Translations under genes and position numbers: made by a program
From: VXNJ01 sp009840625
GTDB taxonomy: Bacteria; Chloroflexota; UBA11872; VXNJ01
Direction of reading: 5' to 3'
DNA length: 64,000 bases
Assembly (NCBI GenBank): GCA_965207915.1
Contig: OZ242304.1
Coordinates: forward strand, 1,054,001 to 1,118,000
Part shown: positions 1 through 9,047 of the stretch, piece after piece
Layout: every line of letters begins with the position of its first letter
How positions within the stretch are numbered: position 1 is the first letter of the stretch
Notes under the pieces: model-generated
Seen by the model: the letters and a program-made list of their open reading frames with translations, nothing else
What the model was told of the DNA's origin: nothing
Database searches by the model: none

Positions 1-1548
1 GAGGGTCTGACCGAAATCTCCTGGCTTACCAACCAGGTCGAACCGGCCCTGGCTGAATCCTGGACTCACTCCGACGACGGTCTCACCTGGACGTTCAATC
101 TGCGCCGCAATGTGCGCTGGCACGACGGTGAGCCCTTCACCGCCCGCGACGTTGATTTCACGTTCAACCGGATCATCTACAACGACGACTTTCGCGCCAG
201 CAGCCGCGATTCGTTTACGTTCCGCTTTCTGGACCCGGAATCCGGTCAGTGGCAAGTGGCCCGGATGAGCGTGGCGGCGGTCGACGAATACACGGTGCGA
301 TTCGATCTGCCGGTCTCGTTCGCCCCCTTCCTGCGCTCGATGGGCACCGCGATCTACCCGCGACACATCCTGGAGAAGTACGTCGACGAAGGCACCTTCG
401 CCGAGGCCTGGGACACCGAAACCGATCCGGCCGAAATCATCGGCACCGGCCCGTTCACGATCGAGCGCTACGACCCCGACGAACAGTTGATCCTGCGGCG
501 CAATCCCGACTATTGGCTGCGCGACGCCGCCGGCAATCCTTTGCCGTATTTGGACAGCGTCAATATCAAATACGTTCCGGACTTCGACGCCGAACTGGAA
601 CTGTTCCTGGCCGGCGAGGTGGACGTGCACGGGGTGCTGGGCGAGGAGTACGCTGACCTCAAACCCCATGAAGAAGACGGCAATTTCACTATTTACCGGC
701 GCGGCCCGACATTCGGGTCGACGTTCCTGACTTTCAACATGAACCCGGGCCGGGATCCCGACACCGGGCAGCCCTACCTTGAACCGAAAGTCCGGGAATG
801 GTTCACAAATACCGGGTTCCGCCGGGCCGTCGCCCACAGCATTGATCGCGACGAAATCATCGGCGAGGTGCTGAACGGATTCGGAACCGCGCAATGGTCT
901 TCGGTCAGTCCATCGGCCGGCGACTTCCACAATCCCGATGTGCCCCGCTACGAATTCGACCCGCCAAGGGCCAGGCAGATCCTTGACGGCCTCGGCTGGC
1001 GGGATTCCGACGGCGACGGCTTTCGCGAGGATTCGGCCGGCAACGAAATCGCGTTCAAGCTGGTCACCAATGCAGGCAACAGCGTACGCGAAAGGGTCGC
1101 AACGATCATCTCGCGGGGCCTTGCCGACATCGGCGTGCGCGCCGATGTCCAATTCATCGAATTCGGCGACCTGGTCGACCAGCTAACCGAGACCTACGAT
1201 TGGCAGGCGACGGTAATCGGTTTCGGCGGCGGTCCCGATCCCTACAGCGGCATCGGTTTGTGGCACAGCACCGGGAGCTTCCACCTCTGGCACCCGAACC
1301 AGCAGCAGCCGGCCACCGAATGGGAGGCCCAAATCGACGACTTGTACGTGCGGGCCAGCCAGGAGCTCGACCATGCCGAGCGGGTGGTGCTCTACCACCG
1401 CGCCCAGGCGATCGCCGCCGAGAACGTGCCGGTGATCTACACCGCCAATTCCGCGCGCATGACGGCCGTGCGAAACCTATTCGGGAATACGACTGCGACC
1501 CTTCACGGGCTCTTCGACACCCGCTTCGTTTATCACCTGGCGGGCTGA
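1..1548 (+). CDS. ABC transporter solute-binding protein, family 5 (5' end outside window)
   Basis: Extracytoplasmic binding component of a peptide/opine/nickel-type ABC importer. The frame is open from base 1 and codes for the last 515 residues; signal peptide and start lie upstream of the window. Family 5 hallmarks are visible: the LAESW segment, then WHDGEPFTARDV about 40 residues in, GTGPF, RNPDYW and RRAVAHSIDRDEI. A normal stop ends it at 1548, so only the N-terminus is missing. The next gene is on the opposite strand, so any cognate permeases would have to lie upstream, outside the window. Substrate cannot be told from sequence; oligopeptides or sugar oligomers are both known for the family. 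Confidence 0.9.
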   Translation, partial: EGLTEISWLTNQVEPALAESWTHSDDGLTWTFNLRRNVRWHDGEPFTARDVDFTFNRIIYNDDFRASSRDSFTFRFLDPESGQWQVARMSVAAVDEYTVRFDLPVSFAPFLRSMGTAIYPRHILEKYVDEGTFAEAWDTETDPAEIIGTGPFTIERYDPDEQLILRRNPDYWLRDAAGNPLPYLDSVNIKYVPDFDAELELFLAGEVDVHGVLGEEYADLKPHEEDGNFTIYRRGPTFGSTFLTFNMNPGRDPDTGQPYLEPKVREWFTNTGFRRAVAHSIDRDEIIGEVLNGFGTAQWSSVSPSAGDFHNPDVPRYEFDPPRARQILDGLGWRDSDGDGFREDSAGNEIAFKLVTNAGNSVRERVATIISRGLADIGVRADVQFIEFGDLVDQLTETYDWQATVIGFGGGPDPYSGIGLWHSTGSFHLWHPNQQQPATEWEAQIDDLYVRASQELDHAERVVLYHRAQAIAAENVPVIYTANSARMTAVRNLFGNTTATLHGLFDTRFVYHLAG

Positions 1549-1657
1549 CCGGTCGAATAGCCAGTCCGCGTCGGACCGATTGCCAGCCAAGTGGCCGCCG
1601 GTCGTTAGCCGGTAGGCGGGTCCGGCGCCGCACCGTCGGCGAATCCGACCCTGCGCC

Positions 1658-2614
1658 CTAGGCCAAGACCCCGCCGAGATGTTCCCGCGAAATATTGCCC
1701 CCGCTCATGACCAGGACGACGTTCTTTCCCTGGAGAGACTCGGCGTTCCGGATCGCCGCCGCCAGCGGTGCGGCGCCGGCGTGTTCGGCCAGGTTGTGCG
1801 TGGTTTCCATGTATAGGCCCACCGCCCGGACCAACTCCTCATCGGTAACGAGCACGAAATCGGCCAGCAGGGCACGCATGATCTGTTGGGTCAATTCAAA
1901 ACCGACCGACGTGGAAAGCCCCTCGGCGACGGTGCCCATGGCAGCCTCGACGATCTCCCCGCTCTGCCAGGAACGAAATGCCGCCGGGGCCGCTTCCGAC
2001 TGAACGCCGATTACGCGTACGTCCGGATTTATCGAGTCGGCGACGATGCAGGTACCACAGGCCCCGCTCCCGGCGCCAACCGGCACTACGATCACGTCCA
2101 CGTCGGGCAGGTCTTCGAATATCTCGAGCGCGTAGGTTGCCACACCGGGGATGAGCCTGGGCTCGTCAGCCGAATGAATGTAGACGCTGCCCTCCGCCTC
2201 CGCGTGCCGCTCGCATTCGGCTCTCGCCTCATCGAAATTGGAGCCGTGAAACGCCAGTTCGGCACCGAGTCCGCGCATGGCCTCGCACTTATCCGGATTG
2301 GCCCCGACCGGCACGAACACTTCCGCATGAACACCGAATACGCTGGCCGCGAATGCGATTCCCTGGCCGAAGTTGCCGGTTGAGGCGCAGACGACGCCCC
2401 GGGATTTCTCTGCGTCGGTGAGCTGGGAAATCACGTTCAGCGCACCACGGATCTTGAACGCGCCCAGCGACTGGTGGTTTTCATGTTTGACGAAGACCCT
2501 GGCCCCGAGGAGTCGGTCAAGCTGGGGGTAGTGGTGCAGCGGGGTGCGAGTCACGTAGGGCGCGATCCGATTGCGGGCCTTGAACACGTCAAGCAATGCG
2601 GGGAATTCCGTCAC
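1658..2614 (-). CDS. Threonine/serine dehydratase-like PLP enzyme
   Basis: Fold type II PLP-dependent enzyme of the threonine ammonia-lyase family, 318 residues, expected to deaminate a hydroxy amino acid to a 2-oxo acid in the cytoplasm. The Schiff-base lysine is K54 in SLGAFKIRGA; the asparagine-loop region CASTGNFGQG and the C-terminal SGGNIS segment are in place. There is no C-terminal ACT regulatory domain, so it resembles catabolic rather than biosynthetic enzymes. The phosphate-binding loop, usually GGGGL, reads GAGSGACG around residue 178, which suggests a subfamily with other substrates such as serine racemase or hydroxyectoine-pathway dehydratase types. It is divergent from the binding-protein gene that follows, with about 240 bp between them. 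Confidence 0.85.
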   Translation of the reverse strand: MTEFPALLDVFKARNRIAPYVTRTPLHHYPQLDRLLGARVFVKHENHQSLGAFKIRGALNVISQLTDAEKSRGVVCASTGNFGQGIAFAASVFGVHAEVFVPVGANPDKCEAMRGLGAELAFHGSNFDEARAECERHAEAEGSVYIHSADEPRLIPGVATYALEIFEDLPDVDVIVVPVGAGSGACGTCIVADSINPDVRVIGVQSEAAPAAFRSWQSGEIVEAAMGTVAEGLSTSVGFELTQQIMRALLADFVLVTDEELVRAVGLYMETTHNLAEHAGAAPLAAAIRNAESLQGKNVVLVMSGGNISREHLGGVLA

Positions 2615-2852
2615 CGGGTCTCTCCTGCCAAGTCGCCGAATCTGCTGGTCCGCCGCTCAAGCCGGTCGGCCAACGCGCGCCGGGCACTGCGGCCCGGCAA
2701 CAATCATGAGGCCCGTGCCATGGCAAGCCGCAGGATACGGACGCGGCGCCAACGGCACATGGCTTGGAGATTCTCGGCTGACCGGGATTTGCGGCATGCC
2801 CAAAAATTGCGAAACCGCTCAATCCTGGCGCACGCCGTTCACTTTCCCAAAA

Positions 2853-4133
2853 ATGCCCAAAAACAAGCAATTTCGCCGGTCAAATCCGGGAGCCATCAGG
2901 CGCTCCGCGATTTTTCTGGCGATCGCGATCTGCCTGGCGGTGGTCGGCTCGGGTTGCGATGTCGCTCCGGGCAGATCTGATTCCGGGACGCCGTTGAAGA
3001 TCGGCCTGATTCTGAATTTTTCCGGATCGCCGCAGGCCTCCGCCGATCGAGAGCGAGCCTTCGACCTTGCCCTCAAGCACATCAACCAAGGCGGCGGGGT
3101 GTTTGGCATGGACGTGGAAAGCGTCGTCGCCGACGCGACCTCAGACCCGGCCACCGCGGTGGAAGTGGCGCGCAACTTGGTGGAGCAGGAAGGCGTTCAC
3201 GCGATAGTCGGCCCCAACGCCAGCTCGGCGGCGCTGCCGGTCGCCCAGAGCGTCTCCGGCGCCTTGGACATTCCCACCATCAGTCCTTCGGCGACGTCTC
3301 CCCGCCTGACCGACGTCCAAGACAGCGATTACTTTTTCCGCACCGCCCTGTCGGACGCGTTTCAGGGCCCGGTCCTGGCCGATCTGGTCCACGATCGCGG
3401 TTTCGCAAACGTCGGCCTCATCTACCAGGAGGACGCTTACGGGCAGGGTCTGGCGGACGCCTTCGCCGAATCCTGGGAAGGCACCCTGCGGCGCGTTGGG
3501 GTCGGAACGTCGCAGTCAGATTTCGGGTCGGAATTGATTCAGAGCGGCGATCAGGGGGCGCAGGCGCTGGTCGTGATCGCGTTCGAGGCTCCGACCCTGG
3601 CCATCGTCCGCCAGGCGATAGAAGCGGGAATCTACGACCAGTTCGTCTTCTGCGACGCGAGCAAGCGAATAGGCCTGATTGAAGCACTCGGCGGCGAACG
3701 GCTGGGCGGCATGTACGGTACCGCGGGCGCCTCGGCACCGGACGACATCGCCACCGCCCAGTGGGAAGCCGCGTTTGTCGACGAATTCGGCGAGCTGCCG
3801 GTTCTCGCATACGTCAAGGAAACCTACGACGCCACGGTCGCAATTGCCTTTGCCGCCCAGGCCGCCGGAAGTACAGACGGCGCCCTTGTGCGTGACCGGT
3901 TGCGGGAAATCGGAGGCCCGCCGGGCACGGTCGTTGCGGCCACCGCGGAAGGAGTAGCCGACGGACTGCGCACGTTGGCCGAAGGGAAGGCGATCGACTA
4001 CCAGGGTGCCGCCAATGCGCTGGACTGGGACGAAGCGGGTGACCTGGTCAGCGGACACATCGGTGTCTGGCGGTTCACGGTTGATGGGCGCATAGAGGAC
4101 TTGGAAGCGGTCGCAATCGACCGGCGCAAATGA
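2853..4133 (+). CDS. Leucine/amide-type ABC substrate-binding lipoprotein
   Basis: Periplasmic-binding-protein type 1 (Leu/Ile/Val or amide-urea type) receptor, 426 residues. The frame is open further upstream, but the ATG at 2853 gives a proper signal: charged RRS, a hydrophobic run (AIFLAIAICLAVV), then Cys35 as probable lipidation site, so the protein is likely anchored on the outer face of the membrane. The mature part begins with LKIGLILNFSGS and includes VGPNASSAALPVA and an IYQEDAYGQG segment, all typical of the family. No permease or ATPase gene for this importer is adjacent; a sulfite-oxidase-like gene follows about 100 bp downstream. Ligand unknown. The lipobox (GSGC) is imperfect, so lipidation is probable rather than certain. 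Confidence 0.85.
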   Translation: MPKNKQFRRSNPGAIRRSAIFLAIAICLAVVGSGCDVAPGRSDSGTPLKIGLILNFSGSPQASADRERAFDLALKHINQGGGVFGMDVESVVADATSDPATAVEVARNLVEQEGVHAIVGPNASSAALPVAQSVSGALDIPTISPSATSPRLTDVQDSDYFFRTALSDAFQGPVLADLVHDRGFANVGLIYQEDAYGQGLADAFAESWEGTLRRVGVGTSQSDFGSELIQSGDQGAQALVVIAFEAPTLAIVRQAIEAGIYDQFVFCDASKRIGLIEALGGERLGGMYGTAGASAPDDIATAQWEAAFVDEFGELPVLAYVKETYDATVAIAFAAQAAGSTDGALVRDRLREIGGPPGTVVAATAEGVADGLRTLAEGKAIDYQGAANALDWDEAGDLVSGHIGVWRFTVDGRIEDLEAVAIDRRK

Positions 4134-4230
4134 CCCTCGGTCTGAATCTGTCCGGCGGATTGGCCCTTGCGCGCGGCAAACGGCCTGCAGGCGATGAACC
4201 TGGAATCCCATCCCGCAGGGTGATCGGACA

Positions 4231-5562
4231 ATGGTGACGGCCGGCCGACGATCGCGGCTGCGAAATCAAAATATGGGCATGGCGGAAAGCGATCGTAGCG
4301 TGGAAGGCTGGATAGCGGCATCCGGACTCGCCCGGGAAAGCCGGCGCCGGCAGTTGTGGGAATTGGCGCGCTCGCGGGGGATGGGCCGACGCATGTTTCT
4401 CCAGCTGCTGTCCTTCGGCGGGGCCGCCGCGGTTATCGCCGCCTGCGAATCCGGCCCACAGCCACGGCAAAACGAGACGGCCACCGACGTTGGCGCTGGC
4501 CGGACCGAAGGCTGGTTTAAAGACCCGGCGCCGTTCATTCAGCACGACGGGCAAAACCTGGAGGCCCGACTGGCGAGCCTGGAGGGCCTGATTACGCCAG
4601 CGCATCAATTCTTCGTGCGCAACAATTCCCACAGCCTGGATCTGGCCGAGTCCGAGTGGCGGTTGCAAGTTGCCGGCGACGCGGTCAGCAAGCAGTTGGA
4701 ACTTTCCTACGACCAGATCAGAGAGCTGCCGGCCCGGAAGCTCACCGCCTATCTGGAATGCGCCGGAAACCACCGCGCGATGTTCGATCTGGTCAATGGC
4801 CGCAAGGCTGCCGGCACGCAATGGATGACCGGCGCGATCGGGAACGGCGAATGGGCCGGGACGCCGCTGCGCGAGGTACTCTCCCTCGCCGGCGTCAGCG
4901 ACCGGGCGGTTAGCGCCCAACTGGTCGGACTCGACCTGGAATCCCCGGAGCAGGGATTCCGCTACGTGCTGCCGATGGCGAAGGCAATGCATCCCGACAC
5001 GCTGCTGGCCTATTCGCTTAACGGGGAGCCTCTGCCGCGCGACCACGGCTTCCCGCTGCGCGCCCTGGTACCTGGCTGGGTGGGGGCCGCCAGCGTCAAG
5101 TGGCTCGGCCGGATCGAGGTCGCGCGCCGACCGATTTTCGGCCGCACCAATACGACCTCCTACGTGCTCATCGGCGACCGTTTTCCGGCCAATGCGCCTG
5201 CCCAAGGCGAACCGGTCCACGCCCAGGTGGTAAAGAGCGCCCTGGCGCTACCCTGGCCGGCCCGGCTCGCCGCCGGCCAGACCCGCCTGCGCGGGTTCGC
5301 CCAATCCCCGATGGGCCCAATCGAGCGCGTGCAATGGAGTCCCGATTCCGGGGCCAATTGGTTCGAGGCGGAGCTGACCGACTCGCAGCCGGACTATTCG
5401 TGGGCCCGATTCGAGTTCTACTGGAACGCGACCCCGGGCGAGCATTCGATCATGACCCGGGCAACCGATGCAGCGGGCAATTTCCAACCTGCCGAAGTGC
5501 CGTTCAACGCCAAGGGCTACCTGTTCAACCAACCCCTCCCGCACCCGGTCCGCGTAACCTAG
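4231..5562 (+). CDS. Sulfite oxidase-like molybdopterin enzyme, Tat-exported
   Basis: Molybdenum-cofactor oxidoreductase of the sulfite oxidase/YedY superfamily, 443 residues. A twin-arginine motif RRMFLQ at residues 53-58 precedes a hydrophobic stretch ending in IAAC (Cys72), so the folded holoenzyme is probably exported by Tat and lipid-anchored. The likely Mo-ligand cysteine is in AYLECAGNHR (about Cys177). The C-terminal part (SVKWLGRIEV, then an Ig-like region) matches the Mo-co dimerisation domain of sulfite oxidases. No heme domain is fused. An internal ATG at 4273 would also retain the Tat signal. Substrate could be sulfite or another sulfur or nitrogen oxide; sulfatases elsewhere in the window release sulfate, not sulfite, so a link is not implied. 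Confidence 0.85.
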   Translation: MVTAGRRSRLRNQNMGMAESDRSVEGWIAASGLARESRRRQLWELARSRGMGRRMFLQLLSFGGAAAVIAACESGPQPRQNETATDVGAGRTEGWFKDPAPFIQHDGQNLEARLASLEGLITPAHQFFVRNNSHSLDLAESEWRLQVAGDAVSKQLELSYDQIRELPARKLTAYLECAGNHRAMFDLVNGRKAAGTQWMTGAIGNGEWAGTPLREVLSLAGVSDRAVSAQLVGLDLESPEQGFRYVLPMAKAMHPDTLLAYSLNGEPLPRDHGFPLRALVPGWVGAASVKWLGRIEVARRPIFGRTNTTSYVLIGDRFPANAPAQGEPVHAQVVKSALALPWPARLAAGQTRLRGFAQSPMGPIERVQWSPDSGANWFEAELTDSQPDYSWARFEFYWNATPGEHSIMTRATDAAGNFQPAEVPFNAKGYLFNQPLPHPVRVT

Positions 5563-5663
5563 CCCGAGGGTTTGCCGAGCTTGGCTCCGGCCGGAGATGT
5601 CCTTCCGCCCGGATCGAACCCGAGGGCGCGGGCGTCTCCGACCCGAGTGGCATCGCCATGAGG

Positions 5664-5735
5664 TCCCCCCAGCAGGATTCGAACCTGCGCGCATGGTTTA
5701 GGAAACCACTGCTCTTTCCCCTGAGCTATGGGGGG
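5664..5735 (-). tRNA. tRNA-Arg (anticodon CCT)
   Basis: Read on the minus strand the segment folds as a standard cloverleaf of 72 nt: acceptor strand CCCCCCA pairs with TGGGGGG, D arm contains AGCTCAG, anticodon stem GTGGT/ACCAT encloses the loop TTCCTAA with anticodon CCT, and the T arm is GCAGG-TTCGAAT-CCTGC, followed by discriminator A. The terminal CCA is not encoded. It reads AGG codons. It lies alone in the gap between the sulfite-oxidase-like gene and a metallo-hydrolase gene. Confidence 0.93.
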
Positions 5736-5792
5736 CAAGCGTCTAGGGCTAGTTCCGCACGGTGCCGGATTCTGGCGTGCCGCCGGGCGCGG

Positions 5793-6536
5793 TCAACTCA
5801 TCATGTTGCGGGGCACGGTCAGGGTGTCGAACTTGACCAATGCCGCGTCGATGTGTTGCTGGCCGTACTTGAGCGAAATCCCGTGATGTCCCGGGAATAA
5901 TCCGGTCAGACCGAAGTCGCGGAACTGACCGAGGCTGTTGCCGAGCTGCCAGGGGGAGGTCTCAGGAGCGAAATTGAGCACAACGTCGCCGTTTGCAAAT
6001 ACCAGGTCGCCGGAGAAAAGAAAGGTCTCCGACCCGTCCCGCAGCAGATAGGCGTTGTGCGGGTTGGCGTGTCCCGGAGTTGCGAAAACCTCCAGCTCCA
6101 GGTTCCCCACCGCGATCCGGTCGCCGGCGCCGACTTCGCGCTCGACCGGAAAAGTCTGGAAGCGGTAGTCGGGCGGATATCGTCCCGCCGCGCGCGCCCT
6201 GGTCAGGTTGATCGCGTCCTCGTCCCCCTCCTCGAGCCAGGCCCGCGTCCCGCGGGGAACGATCGCCCGCAGGCCCAGGTTTTCCATGAGCCAGGCCGCT
6301 CCCCCCGAATGGTCGCCGTGGCAATGGGTGAGGACCAGCGATTCGACCGAATCCGGGTCGATCCCGTCGGCGCGGATGTTCTGCACGATCTGCTCGGGTT
6401 CGAACCCGTAGCCGGCATCGATCAGCGCACCCGCGTTTCCGTCGTGCAAAAGGTAGATGTGGCAGTCCCCGACGTAGGAGATCCCCATCCCCATGTAGCC
6501 GCCGCCGACCAGGTAGACGTTCTCGCGCAGTTTCAT
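5793..6536 (-). CDS. MBL-fold metallo-hydrolase
   Basis: Metallo-beta-lactamase-fold hydrolase, 247 residues, probably cytoplasmic and binding two metal ions. The signature HCHGDH sits at residues 71-76, with further ligands in TPGHANPHN, the aspartate of FSGDLVF, and a C-terminal FPGHHG. Family members hydrolyse thioesters, lactones or phosphoesters; the sequence does not single one out. No signal peptide is seen. It lies 56 bases downstream of mmsA on the same strand, so the two may share a transcript, which would fit hydrolysis of an acyl-CoA or similar product, but that is inference. Confidence 0.85.
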   Translation of the reverse strand: MKLRENVYLVGGGYMGMGISYVGDCHIYLLHDGNAGALIDAGYGFEPEQIVQNIRADGIDPDSVESLVLTHCHGDHSGGAAWLMENLGLRAIVPRGTRAWLEEGDEDAINLTRARAAGRYPPDYRFQTFPVEREVGAGDRIAVGNLELEVFATPGHANPHNAYLLRDGSETFLFSGDLVFANGDVVLNFAPETSPWQLGNSLGQFRDFGLTGLFPGHHGISLKYGQQHIDAALVKFDTLTVPRNMMS

Positions 6537-6592
6537 CGCCGGATTCTTTCCCTACTACTAGTTGGTCCGGGCAGGCACTTGCCCGGTGCGCG

Positions 6593-8083
6593 CTAGAACC
6601 AGCGCGAGACTACGATCTTGTCCTCGGTGAAGAAGCGTATCGAATCCTCGGCCTGGGCGTGCAGGTCGCCGAAGAAAGAGTCCTTCATTCCGCCGAAGTG
6701 GAAAAACGCCATCGGCGCGGCGACTCCGATGTTGACCCCGATGTTGCCGGCGCGGACCTCGGACGAGAACTGGCGCGCCGCCTTGCCGGAACCGGTGAAG
6801 ATGCAGGCCATGTTGCCGAATGGCACCCGGTCGATCACCTCGATCGCCTCGTCCAGGTCGCCGGCCGGCATCAGGCAAAGCACCGGGCCGAAGATCTCGT
6901 CGTTGGCCACCACCATGTCGGGATTGACCCCGGCCATCAGGGTCGGGCCCAGAAAGTGTCCGCCGTCGCGGCCGGCCACCGCCTGGCCGCGCCCGTCGAC
7001 CAGGAGCTCGGCTCCCTCGCGGACTCCGGCGTCGATGTATTCGAGGATGCGCGCCCGGCTCTTCGCCGAGATCACCGGTCCCATGCCGGTCTCATCCTCG
7101 AAGCCGTCGCCGACCACCAGAGCCTCGGCCTTCTCGGTCAGTCGCCGGCGGGCCACCTCGTAGGCGTCGCCGACCGCTACCACGACCGATCCGGCGAGGC
7201 AGCGCTGTCCGGCGCAGCCGTAAGCCGACTCGAGGATGTTGTCGAGCGAAGGTTCCATCTCGGCGTCGGGCATGAGCACGATGTAGTTCTTGGCCCCGCC
7301 CTGGGCCTGCACCCGCTTGCCGTTGGCGGTGCCGGATTGGTAGACCGAGCGCGCCACCGGAGTGGAGCCGACGAACGAGATTCCCTGGACGTCGGGATGC
7401 TCTAGCAGCGCCTCGCCGGTGCGGCGCCCGCCGTGGAGGATGCTGAGCACTCCGCCCGGCAGCCCGGCCCGGTCGGCCAGTTCGGCCAGGAAAACCTGCG
7501 ACAGCGGTGTCTGCTCGGAAGGTTTGACGATGAACGAATTGCCGGTGGCGATGGCGTAGGGGACGAACCAGAAGGGCACCATCGCCGGGAAGTTGAAGGG
7601 GGCGATCGCGGCGAACACGCCCAGCGGCTGGCGGACCGCGTATTCGTCGATCCCGCGGGCGACATCCTCCAGGTTGCGCCCCTGCATCATCGTCGGCACT
7701 CCGACCGCCACATCGACGTTTTCGATCGCCCGCCGCACCTCGCCGCGCGATTCGGCCAAAGTTTTGCCGTGCTCCAGGGTCACGATTCGGGCAATCTCCT
7801 CGAATTCTTCCTCGAGCAGGTGCTTGAACCGGAAGAGGTGCTGGGCGCGATCGACTGCCGGCACCTTGCGCCAGCGCGAGAAGGCATCAAGCGCGGCGGC
7901 CACGCAGGCGTCCACGTCGTCGCGGTTCGAATCGGGCACGGCCGCGATCGGGACCCCGGTTGCGGGGTTCTCGACCACGATCTTCTCGGCCGCCGAGGCC
8001 GCGACCCATTCGCCGCCGACGAAGTTGTAGAGAGCGGCCTGCGGGTCGGCCGCCGCCAATACTCGCGAGCTGGTCTGGATCAT
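6593..8083 (-). CDS. mmsA: CoA-acylating methylmalonate-semialdehyde dehydrogenase
   Basis: NAD-dependent aldehyde dehydrogenase superfamily member of 496 residues, the usual length for MmsA/IolA, which convert methylmalonate or malonate semialdehyde to propionyl- or acetyl-CoA in valine, pyrimidine or inositol catabolism. Diagnostic segments are the N-terminal NFVGGEWV, FNFPAMVPFW, GSTPVARSVY, QAQGGAKNY, the catalytic cysteine in GQRCLAGS (about residue 292) and EIFGPVL. The QAQGGAKN and GQRCLAGS variants are typical of MmsA rather than general aldehyde dehydrogenases. No inositol genes are seen nearby, although the TIM-barrel isomerase at 21.8 kb belongs to a broadly related sugar-isomerase family. 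Confidence 0.93.
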   Translation of the reverse strand: MIQTSSRVLAAADPQAALYNFVGGEWVAASAAEKIVVENPATGVPIAAVPDSNRDDVDACVAAALDAFSRWRKVPAVDRAQHLFRFKHLLEEEFEEIARIVTLEHGKTLAESRGEVRRAIENVDVAVGVPTMMQGRNLEDVARGIDEYAVRQPLGVFAAIAPFNFPAMVPFWFVPYAIATGNSFIVKPSEQTPLSQVFLAELADRAGLPGGVLSILHGGRRTGEALLEHPDVQGISFVGSTPVARSVYQSGTANGKRVQAQGGAKNYIVLMPDAEMEPSLDNILESAYGCAGQRCLAGSVVVAVGDAYEVARRRLTEKAEALVVGDGFEDETGMGPVISAKSRARILEYIDAGVREGAELLVDGRGQAVAGRDGGHFLGPTLMAGVNPDMVVANDEIFGPVLCLMPAGDLDEAIEVIDRVPFGNMACIFTGSGKAARQFSSEVRAGNIGVNIGVAAPMAFFHFGGMKDSFFGDLHAQAEDSIRFFTEDKIVVSRWF

Positions 8084-8141
8084 ACGGCTACCGCCCCTTT
8101 TCCATATCAGTGGGATCAGACTTTTGAAAGCGAATCAGATT

Positions 8142-9047
8142 CTAGGAACCGCCCGCCCCGGAAGCCCTCTCCGCAACCGGCGAAGAACCGCTGGCGACCT
8201 CGCTGATTACCCCGCCGAGCAGGAAAACGTGCGCGATCAGGAATATCCACAAGAGCACCGCCACGAACGAGGCGATCGATCCGTAGATGACCTCGAATTG
8301 GTCGAACAACTCGAAGTAGGCCCAGAAGCCGATTTTTAGGACCGGGATGCTGGCGGCGAAGAAAATTGCGCCCGGCAGCGAAGTGCGTGCGTTCGAGCTA
8401 CGCCCCGCCAGGATCAGGTACAGCACCCAGGTGGCGGCGAACGCCAAGGCCACCGAGAGGACTTCGACCAGACCCCGATACAGCCAGCTCTCGAAGACGG
8501 CCACCATGTCGCCGCGGCCGAATACCTCGCCGATCAGCAGCCGCGGCAACTCGAGCAGCGAGATCAGACCGCCGGCCAGGATCGCGATGGCCAGCATGGC
8601 CAGCGACCCGCCCAGTTCGGCGCCGAAATCGGCCAGGAACGATCGGTTGGGCACCCGCCAGGCCGCTTCCAGGCCGCGCCGCGCGGCGCTGACTATCTGC
8701 AACGCCGTCCAGATGAGCGCCGCGGCGGCCAGGGCTAGGGCGGCCGGGGTGCCGGCCGGCGAAAAAACCGAATTCTCCGGCAGGATCGAAAGGTCCAAAT
8801 TCAGGTTTGATTCGGCCAAGGTCAGCAGGCGGCGGTAGACCTGTCCGCTTTCGTCGAAGGTGGCCAGCAGCGCGGCCAGGGCCAGCAGCATGGGAAATAT
8901 GGCGAAGCTGGCGTGGAAGGCGATCGCGGCGGCGTGGCTGTAGCAACCGCGATCAAGGTAAGCCCGGACCGAAAGGTAAAGGATCGCCGGCCAGGGGCGC
9001 GGCCGCGCCCCGGCGCGGCCCGATGAAGGGTCGGGCCCGGCGATCAG
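8142..9047 (-). CDS. YihY/BrkB family membrane protein
   Basis: Integral inner-membrane protein of the YihY/virulence-factor BrkB family, with several hydrophobic segments; function of the family is unsettled. The first ATG in frame is at 8891, but family-typical sequence continues upstream in the same frame: WPAILYL near 8993, then SVRAYLDRG and HAAAIAFHA, which is the conserved N-terminal helix. No ATG, GTG or TTG lies in frame ahead of it. I place the 5' end at a CTG at 9047 that overlaps the TGA of the preceding gene (CTGA), where coupled re-initiation could occur. That start is a guess; the homologous region from about 8993 on is secure. The C-terminus is short and hydrophilic. Confidence 0.8.
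   Translation of the reverse strand: MIAGPDPSSGRAGARPRPWPAILYLSVRAYLDRGCYSHAAAIAFHASFAIFPMLLALAALLATFDESGQVYRRLLTLAESNLNLDLSILPENSVFSPAGTPAALALAAAALIWTALQIVSAARRGLEAAWRVPNRSFLADFGAELGGSLAMLAIAILAGGLISLLELPRLLIGEVFGRGDMVAVFESWLYRGLVEVLSVALAFAATWVLYLILAGRSSNARTSLPGAIFFAASIPVLKIGFWAYFELFDQFEVIYGSIASFVAVLLWIFLIAHVFLLGGVISEVASGSSPVAERASGAGGS

Noticed and set aside
1564..1576. GTCCG-CGT-CGGAC hairpin after the first gene
   Set aside because: Only five base pairs and no T-run.
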